From positions 1 to 16,832 of the forward strand of contig CAZRVA010000055.1 in assembly GCA_964603255.1 (NCBI GenBank): a stretch of 16,832 nucleotides of DNA, read 5' to 3'. Shown here one piece after another: positions 5,481-12,867 of this stretch. The translations under genes were made by a program, and so were the position numbers. How positions within the stretch are numbered: the first letter of the stretch is position 1; every line of letters starts with the position of its first letter. The stretch is from UBA6183 sp964603255. Its GTDB lineage: Bacteria; Bacteroidota; Bacteroidia; UKL13-3. A model generated the notes under the pieces. It did not search any database, was not told where the DNA came from, and was given only the letters and a program-made list of their open reading frames with translations.

Positions 5481-7967
5481 CTAAAAATACGCTTGTAATC
5501 GGATGTTAACCCTTCTGTTGGTTAAGTAATTAGGCACAGCCCACACCCTTCCTTCAATATCTTCAATCCAAATGTGCGAAATGGTGTTGTTTATAGCCAA
5601 AAGGTTAAACACATCCAGCCCAATCCAGGCCGATTTTATATGTTTTTTCCATCCTTTTCTATCCGTATCGTTTTCATCTATCAATACGCGTAAAAAACCT
5701 ATATCAACCCTGCGGTATGGAGGTATGCGTTGTGTATCTGTATAGCGATTTCTATCTGGCGGACCAAATGGCAAACCGGTTCCAAAAACCATGGTTAAAT
5801 TTACTTTGTAGTTTTTGTTGTTGCGCAAATAATCTTGGAAAAACATGCTGAAAGTTACACGTTGGTCGGTTGGGCGTGGAATGTATCCGGGAGTTACACG
5901 ATTGCCCGCATCATCAAACAAAACTGCGCTTGGAATTTTTTCTTGGGTTTTCATTACACTTAAACTCATCCAACTTTCGGCACCTTTAACAAACTCGCCA
6001 TTAACGCGCATATCAATACCTCCGGCATAACCTTTGGCAATGTTATCAGCATAATAACGTATACGCACATTATCAATTTCGTATGGAATTAAATTCTCTA
6101 ATTGTTTGTAATAAGCCTCGGCAAAAAACCTAAACTTTCTATCCCACAATTTAAAATTCATATCACCACCTAACACATAATGTATGGCTTTTTGCGCTTT
6201 AATGTTTGAATTTAATACTCCATCAAACCCACGTAACTCGCGGTAAAATGGCGGTTGATAGTAATAACCAAAAGCAGCTTTTAAATTTATATCGCGTTTA
6301 ATTTTACCCGTGCGTGTACCATTGGCAACTGCCCTATTATGCTTACGATTTGGTTCTATACTAATTTGCACACGTGGACTAAAAACATTTTGGTTATTAA
6401 AACTCCACCAATTTGTGCGAACACCATAGGTTACGTAAAAGTTATAGTCTTTATTTAAAGTTTGTGTATTTTGCAAGTAGCCACTTAAACGGTAACTATT
6501 TAGGTTGATGGTGGTATTTAAATAATTTAAAACAACCGGCATTCCGTTTACTTGCGATGGTTGTGCAAAGCCTAAAGAATCTTTGTAATCCCACTCGTTT
6601 ATTTTATCGGTTACACGCTCGCCCTGTGCCTGAAAGCCCCACTGTATACTGTGGTTATTTATGGTGTGATAACCACGATGACCAACATTATAAACCGTTG
6701 CATTAATGCGGTTACGAGCATTATTTAAAAAATAACCAATACCTTTTGTAGCTCTTGATTTACCAAAATTATCGTTACCAAAATCTGTTTCAACTTCCTC
6801 TAAACGGTAAGCACCTTCTACAGTAAAAAGCTCATTTTCGTTCGAGTTAAAAATACTGCTAATAAGTTTTAATTGCGTTTTTCTATTGGGTGTGTAATTA
6901 AACGTTAAAGCTCCGGTTGCGGTTTGATATTCCATTAAATCCTGTCCATCAAAAAACATACGCAATTGCAAGGCTTCTTTTACAGTGCCAAAAGTAGTTT
7001 CGCGTGTTTGCGGAATAACTAAGTACTTATTTCGGGCATAACTACCCAACGCGCTAATGGTTAGGTTTGATGTTGGATGCCAGGTAAGCAACGTTTGCAC
7101 ATCACTAAAACTTGGTTTGTAATCGGCTTGCACATCCAATGTTGAAAGTACATATTGATTTGTCCAATACCGAGCGCTTAATAAATAAGTAAAACGTAAA
7201 TTTTTTGTAGCGCCTTCGGCATGTGCTTGTGCACCCATCAAACTCATATTAGCAGATGAAGCAAACTTCTTTGGAGTTTTGTATTTAATGTCTAAAACGG
7301 ATGAAAGTTTATCGCCATAACGCGCCTCGAAACCACCTGCAGAGAACCTAATGTTTTGTACCAACTCGGTATGAATAAAACTTAAACCTTCTTGTTGACC
7401 GCTACGCGGTAAAAACGGACGATAAATTTCTATGTCGTTTACGTAAATTAAATTTTCATCGTAATTACCACCACGCACGTTATACTGAGAACTTAACTCG
7501 TTATTAGAAGTAACTCCGGGAAGTGTTTTTAATACTTGCTCAAAACTACCCGATACATTAGGTAGTTGTTTTATCTCTTTGATATCGATAGTTATGGTGC
7601 TGGCCTTTTCACGGTTTTGTTCTTCAACGTAAGTAAATGTTTTTAAACTTAGGGCGTAACTCATGGTTACATCAAGTAAAAAACGCTCATTAGGTTTAAG
7701 CGGACCAACAGTGGTTTTGTATGATGGGCTACCCACAAAACTAAAAACCAAATCTAACTCTTTACCGGAAGGGATTTTTAACTGGTATGAACCATCTTCA
7801 CGACTGGTAGTGGTAATATTGGTTCCAATAACGTACACATTAGCATCGGCAAAACTTCTTCCTACGCTGTCTTTTACCATTCCATAAACCACAGCCAACT
7901 CTTTTTGCTGAGCGGAGGCTGCAATATTTAAAAATGATATGAGAAGAAGACTTAGAAGTTTGCGCAT
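5481..7967 (-). CDS. TonB-dependent outer-membrane receptor with carboxypeptidase-like N-terminal domain
   Basis: The product is 828 aa. A signal peptide (residues 1-20, ending AASAQQ) is followed by a carboxypeptidase D regulatory-like beta-sandwich (about 25-110: VYGMVKDSVGRSFADANVYV, then TSREDGSYQLKIPSG). The plug domain (about 125-235) contains VLKTLPGVTSNNELSSQYNV, a RGGNYDENLIYVNDIEIYRP segment and the SAGGFEARYGDKLSSVLDI region. The remainder is a 22-strand-type barrel ending in the C-terminal aromatic signature LQAYF. Such receptors import a ligand across the outer membrane using TonB-ExbBD energy. At 828 aa it is shorter than SusC proteins and no SusD gene is adjacent, so a glycan-uptake role is not indicated; the ligand is unknown. 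It starts at ATG 7967, 25 bases after rpe, and could be co-transcribed with it. Confidence 0.93.
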   Translation of the reverse strand: MRKLLSLLLISFLNIAASAQQKELAVVYGMVKDSVGRSFADANVYVIGTNITTTSREDGSYQLKIPSGKELDLVFSFVGSPSYKTTVGPLKPNERFLLDVTMSYALSLKTFTYVEEQNREKASTITIDIKEIKQLPNVSGSFEQVLKTLPGVTSNNELSSQYNVRGGNYDENLIYVNDIEIYRPFLPRSGQQEGLSFIHTELVQNIRFSAGGFEARYGDKLSSVLDIKYKTPKKFASSANMSLMGAQAHAEGATKNLRFTYLLSARYWTNQYVLSTLDVQADYKPSFSDVQTLLTWHPTSNLTISALGSYARNKYLVIPQTRETTFGTVKEALQLRMFFDGQDLMEYQTATGALTFNYTPNRKTQLKLISSIFNSNENELFTVEGAYRLEEVETDFGNDNFGKSRATKGIGYFLNNARNRINATVYNVGHRGYHTINNHSIQWGFQAQGERVTDKINEWDYKDSLGFAQPSQVNGMPVVLNYLNTTINLNSYRLSGYLQNTQTLNKDYNFYVTYGVRTNWWSFNNQNVFSPRVQISIEPNRKHNRAVANGTRTGKIKRDINLKAAFGYYYQPPFYRELRGFDGVLNSNIKAQKAIHYVLGGDMNFKLWDRKFRFFAEAYYKQLENLIPYEIDNVRIRYYADNIAKGYAGGIDMRVNGEFVKGAESWMSLSVMKTQEKIPSAVLFDDAGNRVTPGYIPRPTDQRVTFSMFFQDYLRNNKNYKVNLTMVFGTGLPFGPPDRNRYTDTQRIPPYRRVDIGFLRVLIDENDTDRKGWKKHIKSAWIGLDVFNLLAINNTISHIWIEDIEGRVWAVPNYLTNRRVNIRLQAYF

Positions 7968-7992
7968 TAATGTTGTTTAACGAATTATTGTA

Positions 7993-8658
7993 TTAAAGCG
8001 TATGTGGTGTTGTTTGCTTCAGTTTGGCAATAGTTTCAGTTGGGTTATCAGAACCAAAAACAAAGTTACCTGCAACTAAAACGCTAGCACCTGCCACCAT
8101 TAATTTCCCTGCATTGGCTTGGTTTACACCTCCATCAATTTCAATCAATGCGCTACTATTTTTTTGTATGATAAGGTCTTTTAACTCTGCGGTTTTAGCA
8201 TATGTGTTTTCTATAAATTTTTGTCCGCCAAAACCCGGATTCACACTCATCAAACAAACCAAATCAATATCGGCAATAATATCTTTTAATAAACCAACAG
8301 AAGTATGTGGATTAAGTGCAACACCGGCTTTCATGCCCAAATCTTTAATAGCCGAAATAGTTCGGTGCAAATGCGTGCAAGCTTCAATATGCACGGTTAA
8401 TACATCGGCACCCGCTTGTTTAAAATCGTTTAAATACCTGTCGGGATCAACAATCATCAAATGTACATCCAATGGTTTTTGAGCATGTTTTTTTAATGCT
8501 TTAACAACAGGAAAACCGAATGAAATATTAGGAACAAACATTCCGTCCATAATATCAACATGAAACCAATCTGCTTGGCTTTGGTTAATCATTTCTGTAT
8601 CGCGTTGGATGTTGGCAAAATCAGCCGACAAAACCGAAGGAGCTATAATAACTGACAT
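7993..8658 (-). CDS. rpe: Ribulose-phosphate 3-epimerase
   Basis: The product is 221 aa, the usual length, and interconverts D-ribulose 5-phosphate and D-xylulose 5-phosphate in the pentose phosphate pathway. The TIM-barrel signatures are complete: IAPSVLSADF at the N-terminus, HVDIMDGMFVPN (33-44), VHLM (65-68), SVNPGFGGQKF (138-148) and EIDGGV (173-178). The metal and catalytic residues H33, D35, H66 and D175 are all present. It starts at ATG 8658, with a TATATTCG -7-like box six bases upstream. It lies 68 bases downstream of the gmhB-like gene and 25 bases upstream of the TonB-dependent receptor on the same strand. The pathway feeds sedoheptulose 7-phosphate, the precursor of the heptose that GmhB processes, so the pairing may be functional. 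Confidence 0.97.
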   Translation of the reverse strand: MSVIIAPSVLSADFANIQRDTEMINQSQADWFHVDIMDGMFVPNISFGFPVVKALKKHAQKPLDVHLMIVDPDRYLNDFKQAGADVLTVHIEACTHLHRTISAIKDLGMKAGVALNPHTSVGLLKDIIADIDLVCLMSVNPGFGGQKFIENTYAKTAELKDLIIQKNSSALIEIDGGVNQANAGKLMVAGASVLVAGNFVFGSDNPTETIAKLKQTTPHTL

Positions 8659-8664
8659 ATGCTG

Positions 8665-8672
8665 CGAATATA
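8665..8672 (-). promoter_or_regulatory. Possible -7 box for rpe
   Basis: On the minus strand this reads TATATTCG, one base from TAnnTTTG, six bases before the rpe ATG. The same eight bases precede the histidine kinase gene (12511-12518). No matching -33 element is visible here, so rpe may instead be read through from gmhB. Confidence 0.3.
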
Positions 8673-8726
8673 ATCAACAAGTTTGAGGTTTACGGATTTA
8701 CACCTACAGATTTGGGGATTTTTACC

Positions 8727-9215
8727 TTAATGTGCTAAAATTTCATCTATTACAAACGACCAATCTTGGTTTGATTCAACCTTTGTGGCTTTAACTCCGG
8801 CAGCATTTGCTGCATCTACATCACGTTGGGTATCACCAATCATTATGGCTTCAGATGCATTAACTCCATATCTGGCCAGTGCTTTTTCAACCATGATACT
8901 AGCCGGTTTACGGCACAAACATTTACCAAAATCAGGGTGATGTGGGCAGTAGTAGATTTCATCAAAAGCTAAACCATGTTCCAACAAGGATTTATTAAGT
9001 TTAGCATGAATATCAGCCAAGATTTGATGCGAGTATAAACCTTTGGCAATACCACCTTGATTGGTAATAACAGCCACTTTTATTCCTGCATTTTTTAGTT
9101 TTATTAAGTTGGGAATTACATGGGGTAATAGCTCGAAATCATTAGGATTAGTAACATATCCGCCCAATTCTTTATTAATTACACCATCCCTATCTAACAA
9201 AATTAACTTAATCAT
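8727..9215 (-). CDS. gmhB: D-glycero-D-manno-heptose-1,7-bisphosphate 7-phosphatase (HAD family)
   Basis: The product is 162 aa from ATG 9215. An in-frame TTG at 9227 would add four residues, but MIKLILLDRDGVIN is the expected family N-terminus. GmhB removes the 7-phosphate during ADP-heptose synthesis for LPS core or surface glycans. The HAD motifs are intact: nucleophile D8 and acid/base D10 in DRDG, T51-N52 in ITNQGG, a lysine in the CRKP segment, and GDTQRDVDA with D128 and D132. The GmhB-specific zinc loop is present with C90, H92, C99 and C101 (CPHHP...CLC). This sets it apart from histidinol phosphatases with the same fold, though that close relative is the main alternative. It is divergent from the mannosyltransferase gene and upstream of rpe. 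Confidence 0.87.
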   Translation of the reverse strand: MIKLILLDRDGVINKELGGYVTNPNDFELLPHVIPNLIKLKNAGIKVAVITNQGGIAKGLYSHQILADIHAKLNKSLLEHGLAFDEIYYCPHHPDFGKCLCRKPASIMVEKALARYGVNASEAIMIGDTQRDVDAANAAGVKATKVESNQDWSFVIDEILAH

Positions 9216-9287
9216 AATATGCTGCAAGAAAGTAATAAATTGAATATTTTAATGTTTAATGATATTATTGTCTAAAATTTACACCCT

Positions 9288-10025
9288 TTGAACACGCGCA
9301 TCGTTATCATACCAACATACAACGAAATTGAAAACATCGATTTGATTACCAATGCTGTTTTTGAATTACCCATGCAGTTTGATGTGTTGATTGTAGATGA
9401 CAACTCGCCTGACGGAACAGGCAGACGTGTAAAGGAACTTCAACAAAAATACCCGAATTTACATTTGCTTGAGCGAAAAGAAAAAAACGGTTTAGGCACT
9501 GCTTATATTGATGGATTTAAATGGTGTTTGAGCAAAGGCTACGAGTACGTGTTTGAAATGGACGCAGACTTTAGTCACAATCCGGCAGATTTAATGCGAT
9601 TATTTGAAGCCTGCACTGCGCATAAAGGAATGACCATAGGTAGCCGATATGTAACCGGAGTGAATGTAGTAAATTGGCCAATGAGCAGGGTAATGTTATC
9701 GTTTTTTGCCAGTAAATATGTTAGGTTTATTACCGGTATTGATGTGCATGATACCACAGCAGGTTTTGTATGTTATCACAAAAGGGTTTTAGAAACCATA
9801 GATTTGGATAAGATTAAATTCCGCGGATATGCTTTTCAGATAGAAATGAAATTTACAGCATGGAAACATGGATTTAAGGTAACTGAAGTACCTATTATTT
9901 TTACAGACAGAACGCGTGGCGAATCAAAAATAAGTAAGGGAATTATTAAAGAGGCTGTTTGGGGTGTAATTAGTATGAAAATCAAAAGCTGGTTTCGTAA
10001 ATATAAACAAGTATCAGCGGCCTAA
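9288..10025 (+). CDS. Polyprenol monophosphomannose synthase-like glycosyltransferase (GT2)
   Basis: The product is 245 aa and matches the catalytic domain of Dpm1/Ppm1 enzymes, which transfer mannose (or a similar sugar) from GDP-sugar to a polyprenyl phosphate at the inner membrane. Visible motifs are IIPTYNEIENI (7-17), IVDDNSPDGTG with D37 and D38 (35-45), MDADFSHNP with the metal-binding D92/D94 (91-99), IGSRYV, and the DRTRGESKIS segment near the C-terminus. There are no C-terminal transmembrane helices, so it is the single-domain form. The start is TTG 9288: an in-frame stop at 9273 and the absence of other starts leave no choice, and the N-terminus fits the family. It is divergent from gmhB and overlaps the histidine kinase gene tail to tail by 12 bases. 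The sugar donor is inferred from family only. Confidence 0.87.
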   Translation: MNTRIVIIPTYNEIENIDLITNAVFELPMQFDVLIVDDNSPDGTGRRVKELQQKYPNLHLLERKEKNGLGTAYIDGFKWCLSKGYEYVFEMDADFSHNPADLMRLFEACTAHKGMTIGSRYVTGVNVVNWPMSRVMLSFFASKYVRFITGIDVHDTTAGFVCYHKRVLETIDLDKIKFRGYAFQIEMKFTAWKHGFKVTEVPIIFTDRTRGESKISKGIIKEAVWGVISMKIKSWFRKYKQVSAA

Positions 10026-12497
10026 TGCTGCACTAATTTTAGCAGCCAAATCATCCGGCTGAAATGGTTTCATTACAAACCCAACCATACCGGCATCAGC
10101 AATTCCACCACCCACTTCATCCTCGGTAGTTGCAGTTATGGCAATAATCTTACTGTTTGGTTTTATTTTCATGATTTCTTTGGTAGCCTCAAAACCATCC
10201 ATAACCGGCATGTGTAAATCCATTAATATCACATCAAAATCCTGATTGGTTGCAAGCTGTAAAGCCTCTTCCCCATTCTCTGCAACATCAATGTTTACCC
10301 CCCAATTGGTTAAAAATTGCTTGATTACAAATACATTAATTTGATTGTCATCTGCTACTAATAATTTTATGCCTTGCAAGTTTATAACTGCTTGTTCCAT
10401 TTTCTGTTTGTTATTAGCTTTATTATTTTGAACTGTTTTATTAAAGTTAAGCTCGAAGGTAAAAACTGATCCCACATTGAGCTCGCTTTTTACAACCAAC
10501 TTTGATTTTTGTAACTGTAGTAATTTTTTGCATATGGCTAAACCCAATCCCGTTCCACCATATTTTCTTGTAGTATTGGTATCGGCTTGAGTAAAAACGT
10601 CAAAAATTGTATCAATTTTATCTGCTGGAATGCCTATCCCAGAATCTTCAACTTTAAATTGTATACTGCAAGTTTCACTAAAATCGTTTGAGATTTTTGC
10701 GATGATTTTAACATAACCACTTTGTGTAAACTTGATTGCATTGCTAACTAAATTTGATAAAATTTGATTAAGGTGTAGCGAGTCACCTTTTAACATATCG
10801 GGTATTTGTGTGTCGACCTCAATGAATAATTTAAGCGATTTTTGTTTGGCACTGTTCGCATATAAATCATAAACCGTTTTCACAGTATCCTTAACACTAA
10901 ATTCAACCGATTCAATCTCCATTTTGCCTGCTTCAATCTTACTTAAATCAAGCACGTCATTTAGCAAGGCCAATAAATTAACCGATGAACTCTGCAGTAC
11001 TTTTATGTTCTCTTTTTGATCATCACGCGGATTGTTTTCTGCAAGTAAATTAGCCAATCCAATTACAGCATTTAGCGGTGTTCTAATCTCATGACTCATG
11101 GTAGATAAGAACTGAGATTTTGCTTGAGCAGCTTCCTCAGCAAGCTCTCGCGCCTGGTTGGTTGCTAAAATTTGTTCTTGTAATTTGCTGTTCTTTTCGG
11201 AGATTAGATGTTTTTGCCTGCGCAATTGTTTGTTTAGGTTCCTTGATTTAACAACACTAAACGACATAATCATAACCACTACAAAAAAGAAAGTAATTAC
11301 AATAACAAGTATACGTTGACTGCCTTCACTCTCGGCAATTTCTTTATCCTTTTGAATAATTTCTTTTGCCGATTTTTCGGTTTCGTATTGCTTCTGTATT
11401 TGTTCAATGCGTATACTTAACTCATCCAGTTTTAATGAGTCTTGCATGGCAATAAAACGCTCATAACTATTAAGTGCATTTTTATAATCGCCAACTTGTT
11501 TGTAGTAGTCGGTTAAAATGCGATAGTTCTCTTTTAAAATTACTTTTAGCTTTTGGTTTGATGCAATCTTCTCGGCCCTTTTTATGGCCTGAAAAGCAAG
11601 GTTGCGTTTACCTTGTTTTAAATAGACTTCTGCCAGGTTATTACTTGTATTTGCTATACCACGTAAATCATGCTGACTCTCTTTAAACACCAACGATTTA
11701 AGAAGATACTGCTCGGCCATAGCGTATGAGCCTAATCCTAAATGCACTACACCAATATTGTTGTAAGATTCACCAATATTGATACTATCGTGCTGGCTTA
11801 AATCATATTCCAGCACTTTGTTAAAGTAGTTTAGCGCTTCACTATAGTTCTTTTGCTCTTCGTAATTTATACCTAAATTATTGTATGCAGTAATAACACC
11901 CTCTTTAAAATTTATTTGGTTTGATAGCTGCAATGCTCTTTGGAAAAAAGCTTCTGCTCTTCTGTATTTTTTTTGATATTGGTATATCAAACCAAGATTA
12001 GTGCATTGAAACAAAACGCCTCTTTGATCCATTACATCCTCAAAGATTTGCAAAGCGTTATAATAACCCTCAAGAGCCAACTGGTAATTGCCAAGCGACT
12101 CGTGTGCCAGCGCTTGTTCAGAAATAGATTTAGCAGCTATAGTTTGAAATCCTTTTGCCAATGCTGTTTTATGAACTTGGCTTTGTAATAAAACCACTGT
12201 ATCGTATTGCTGCAACCTTGAGTAATATAATCCACGTGCAAAAAGAACTTCTAGATACAATGAATCATCATCAGCTACACGTAACTTTTTAAGGATATCA
12301 AACGATTCAGCATTTTTCTTTAGTGCTAGGCCAGGATTACTTGAAACTAAATGTTGCGACTGAAGATTTAATAAATGAACCCTCACAATGGGGTCTTTGG
12401 TTGATTTTAGTACATGCTCAATGCTATCAACCGAAGAAGATAGGAGCCGCGTGGAGAAAAGCAATAGCAATACAAATGAACTGAGGGCGTTTTTCAT
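10014..12497 (-). CDS. Hybrid sensor histidine kinase with TPR sensor region
   Basis: The product is 827 aa from ATG 12497. An in-frame TTG at 12524 would add nine residues but lies inside the preceding terminator and would spoil the signal peptide (MKNALSSFVLLLLFSTRLLSS). In order: about six TPR units (roughly 120-355; e.g. YNNLGINYEEQKNYSEALNY), a short coiled coil (360-393), one transmembrane helix (396-416), HisKA with phospho-accepting H469 in SHEIRTPLN, HATPase with N586, DSGIGIP (from 618) and GGTGLGL (around 648), and a C-terminal receiver with phospho-accepting D760 in LMDLHMPVMDG and K in VMKPF. The TPRs are predicted periplasmic, the kinase cytoplasmic. There is no DNA-binding domain and no partner regulator nearby, so output and stimulus are unknown. 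It overlaps the glycosyltransferase by 12 bases. Confidence 0.93.
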   Translation of the reverse strand: MKNALSSFVLLLLFSTRLLSSSVDSIEHVLKSTKDPIVRVHLLNLQSQHLVSSNPGLALKKNAESFDILKKLRVADDDSLYLEVLFARGLYYSRLQQYDTVVLLQSQVHKTALAKGFQTIAAKSISEQALAHESLGNYQLALEGYYNALQIFEDVMDQRGVLFQCTNLGLIYQYQKKYRRAEAFFQRALQLSNQINFKEGVITAYNNLGINYEEQKNYSEALNYFNKVLEYDLSQHDSINIGESYNNIGVVHLGLGSYAMAEQYLLKSLVFKESQHDLRGIANTSNNLAEVYLKQGKRNLAFQAIKRAEKIASNQKLKVILKENYRILTDYYKQVGDYKNALNSYERFIAMQDSLKLDELSIRIEQIQKQYETEKSAKEIIQKDKEIAESEGSQRILVIVITFFFVVVMIMSFSVVKSRNLNKQLRRQKHLISEKNSKLQEQILATNQARELAEEAAQAKSQFLSTMSHEIRTPLNAVIGLANLLAENNPRDDQKENIKVLQSSSVNLLALLNDVLDLSKIEAGKMEIESVEFSVKDTVKTVYDLYANSAKQKSLKLFIEVDTQIPDMLKGDSLHLNQILSNLVSNAIKFTQSGYVKIIAKISNDFSETCSIQFKVEDSGIGIPADKIDTIFDVFTQADTNTTRKYGGTGLGLAICKKLLQLQKSKLVVKSELNVGSVFTFELNFNKTVQNNKANNKQKMEQAVINLQGIKLLVADDNQINVFVIKQFLTNWGVNIDVAENGEEALQLATNQDFDVILMDLHMPVMDGFEATKEIMKIKPNSKIIAITATTEDEVGGGIADAGMVGFVMKPFQPDDLAAKISAALGR

Positions 12498-12510
12498 TTT
12501 TGAGCAGGCT

Positions 12511-12541
12511 CGAATATAAAACAAAAAAGCCCCTTCTGCAA
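12511..12541 (-). promoter_or_regulatory. Possible promoter of the histidine kinase gene, overlapping a terminator
   Basis: On the minus strand TTG (12541-12539), a 20-base spacer and TATATTCG (12518-12511) approximate the Bacteroidota promoter. They sit 13 bases before ATG 12497. The TTG element falls in the loop of the atpC terminator hairpin, so one short segment would end the ATP synthase transcript and start the next gene. The -7 box departs from consensus by one base. Confidence 0.35.
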
Positions 12542-12555
12542 CGAAGGGGCTTTTT
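12524..12555 (-). terminator. Strong intrinsic terminator after atpC
   Basis: A 13-bp perfect stem, AAAAAGCCCCTTC (12524-12536) with GAAGGGGCTTTTT (12543-12555), closes a 6-base loop. Read on the minus strand it is followed by a T-rich run, so it ends the atpD-atpC transcript 15 bases after the atpC stop. Its A tract on the far side could also stop plus-strand transcription. Confidence 0.92.
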
Positions 12556-12569
12556 GCGTCAAAATAATT

Positions 12570-12803
12570 TTATGCTAAAACTACAATTTTGTTATCAAGC
12601 ACTTCAACTACACCACCGGTAACTTCAAAAGTTTCGGTTTTGCCTTCGGCTGTTTTAACTTTTATTGTACCTTTATCTAAACTCGATACAATAGCAGCGT
12701 GACTATTTAAAATCTCGAACTGCCCTTTGCTACCTGGTAAAGTTACAGAAGTAACATCACCGCTAAACAAAGCTTTATCAGGAGTTAATATATCTAATTG
12801 CAT
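12570..12803 (-). CDS. atpC: F1 ATP synthase epsilon subunit, short form
   Basis: The product is 77 aa. It corresponds to the N-terminal beta-sandwich of the epsilon subunit of the F1 sector: MQLDILTPDKALFSGDVTSV, a LPGSKGQFEIL segment, then NSHAAIVSSLDKGTI. This domain joins gamma to the c-ring in the central stalk. The C-terminal helical hairpin that inhibits ATP hydrolysis in many bacteria (full length about 135 aa) is absent. The gene ends with a normal stop directly after the beta domain (EVLDNKIVVLA), and Bacteroidota proteins of this length are common, so it is not a broken gene. It follows atpD by 64 bases containing a strong hairpin, and is followed by a strong terminator. Confidence 0.95.
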   Translation of the reverse strand: MQLDILTPDKALFSGDVTSVTLPGSKGQFEILNSHAAIVSSLDKGTIKVKTAEGKTETFEVTGGVVEVLDNKIVVLA

Positions 12804-12821
12804 ATGTTGGTTTTGTTATTA

Positions 12822-12856
12822 TTTAATAAGCATCAAACGGGTTGATGCTTATTAAA
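12822..12856. other. 15-bp perfect hairpin between atpD and atpC
   Basis: TTTAATAAGCATCAA (12822-12836) and TTGATGCTTATTAAA (12842-12856) are exact inverted repeats around a 5-base loop. The element lies in the 64-base gap between the atpD stop and the atpC start. On the minus strand it is followed by TAATAACAAAACC rather than a U run, so it does not look like a terminator. A role in RNA stability, processing or tuning of beta to epsilon levels is inferred. Confidence 0.8.
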
Positions 12857-12867
12857 TTCGGTGTAAA

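Noticed and set aside
8024..8482. 152-codon plus-strand frame opposite rpe
   Set aside because: Rpe on the minus strand has every catalytic residue; this frame is its antisense shadow.
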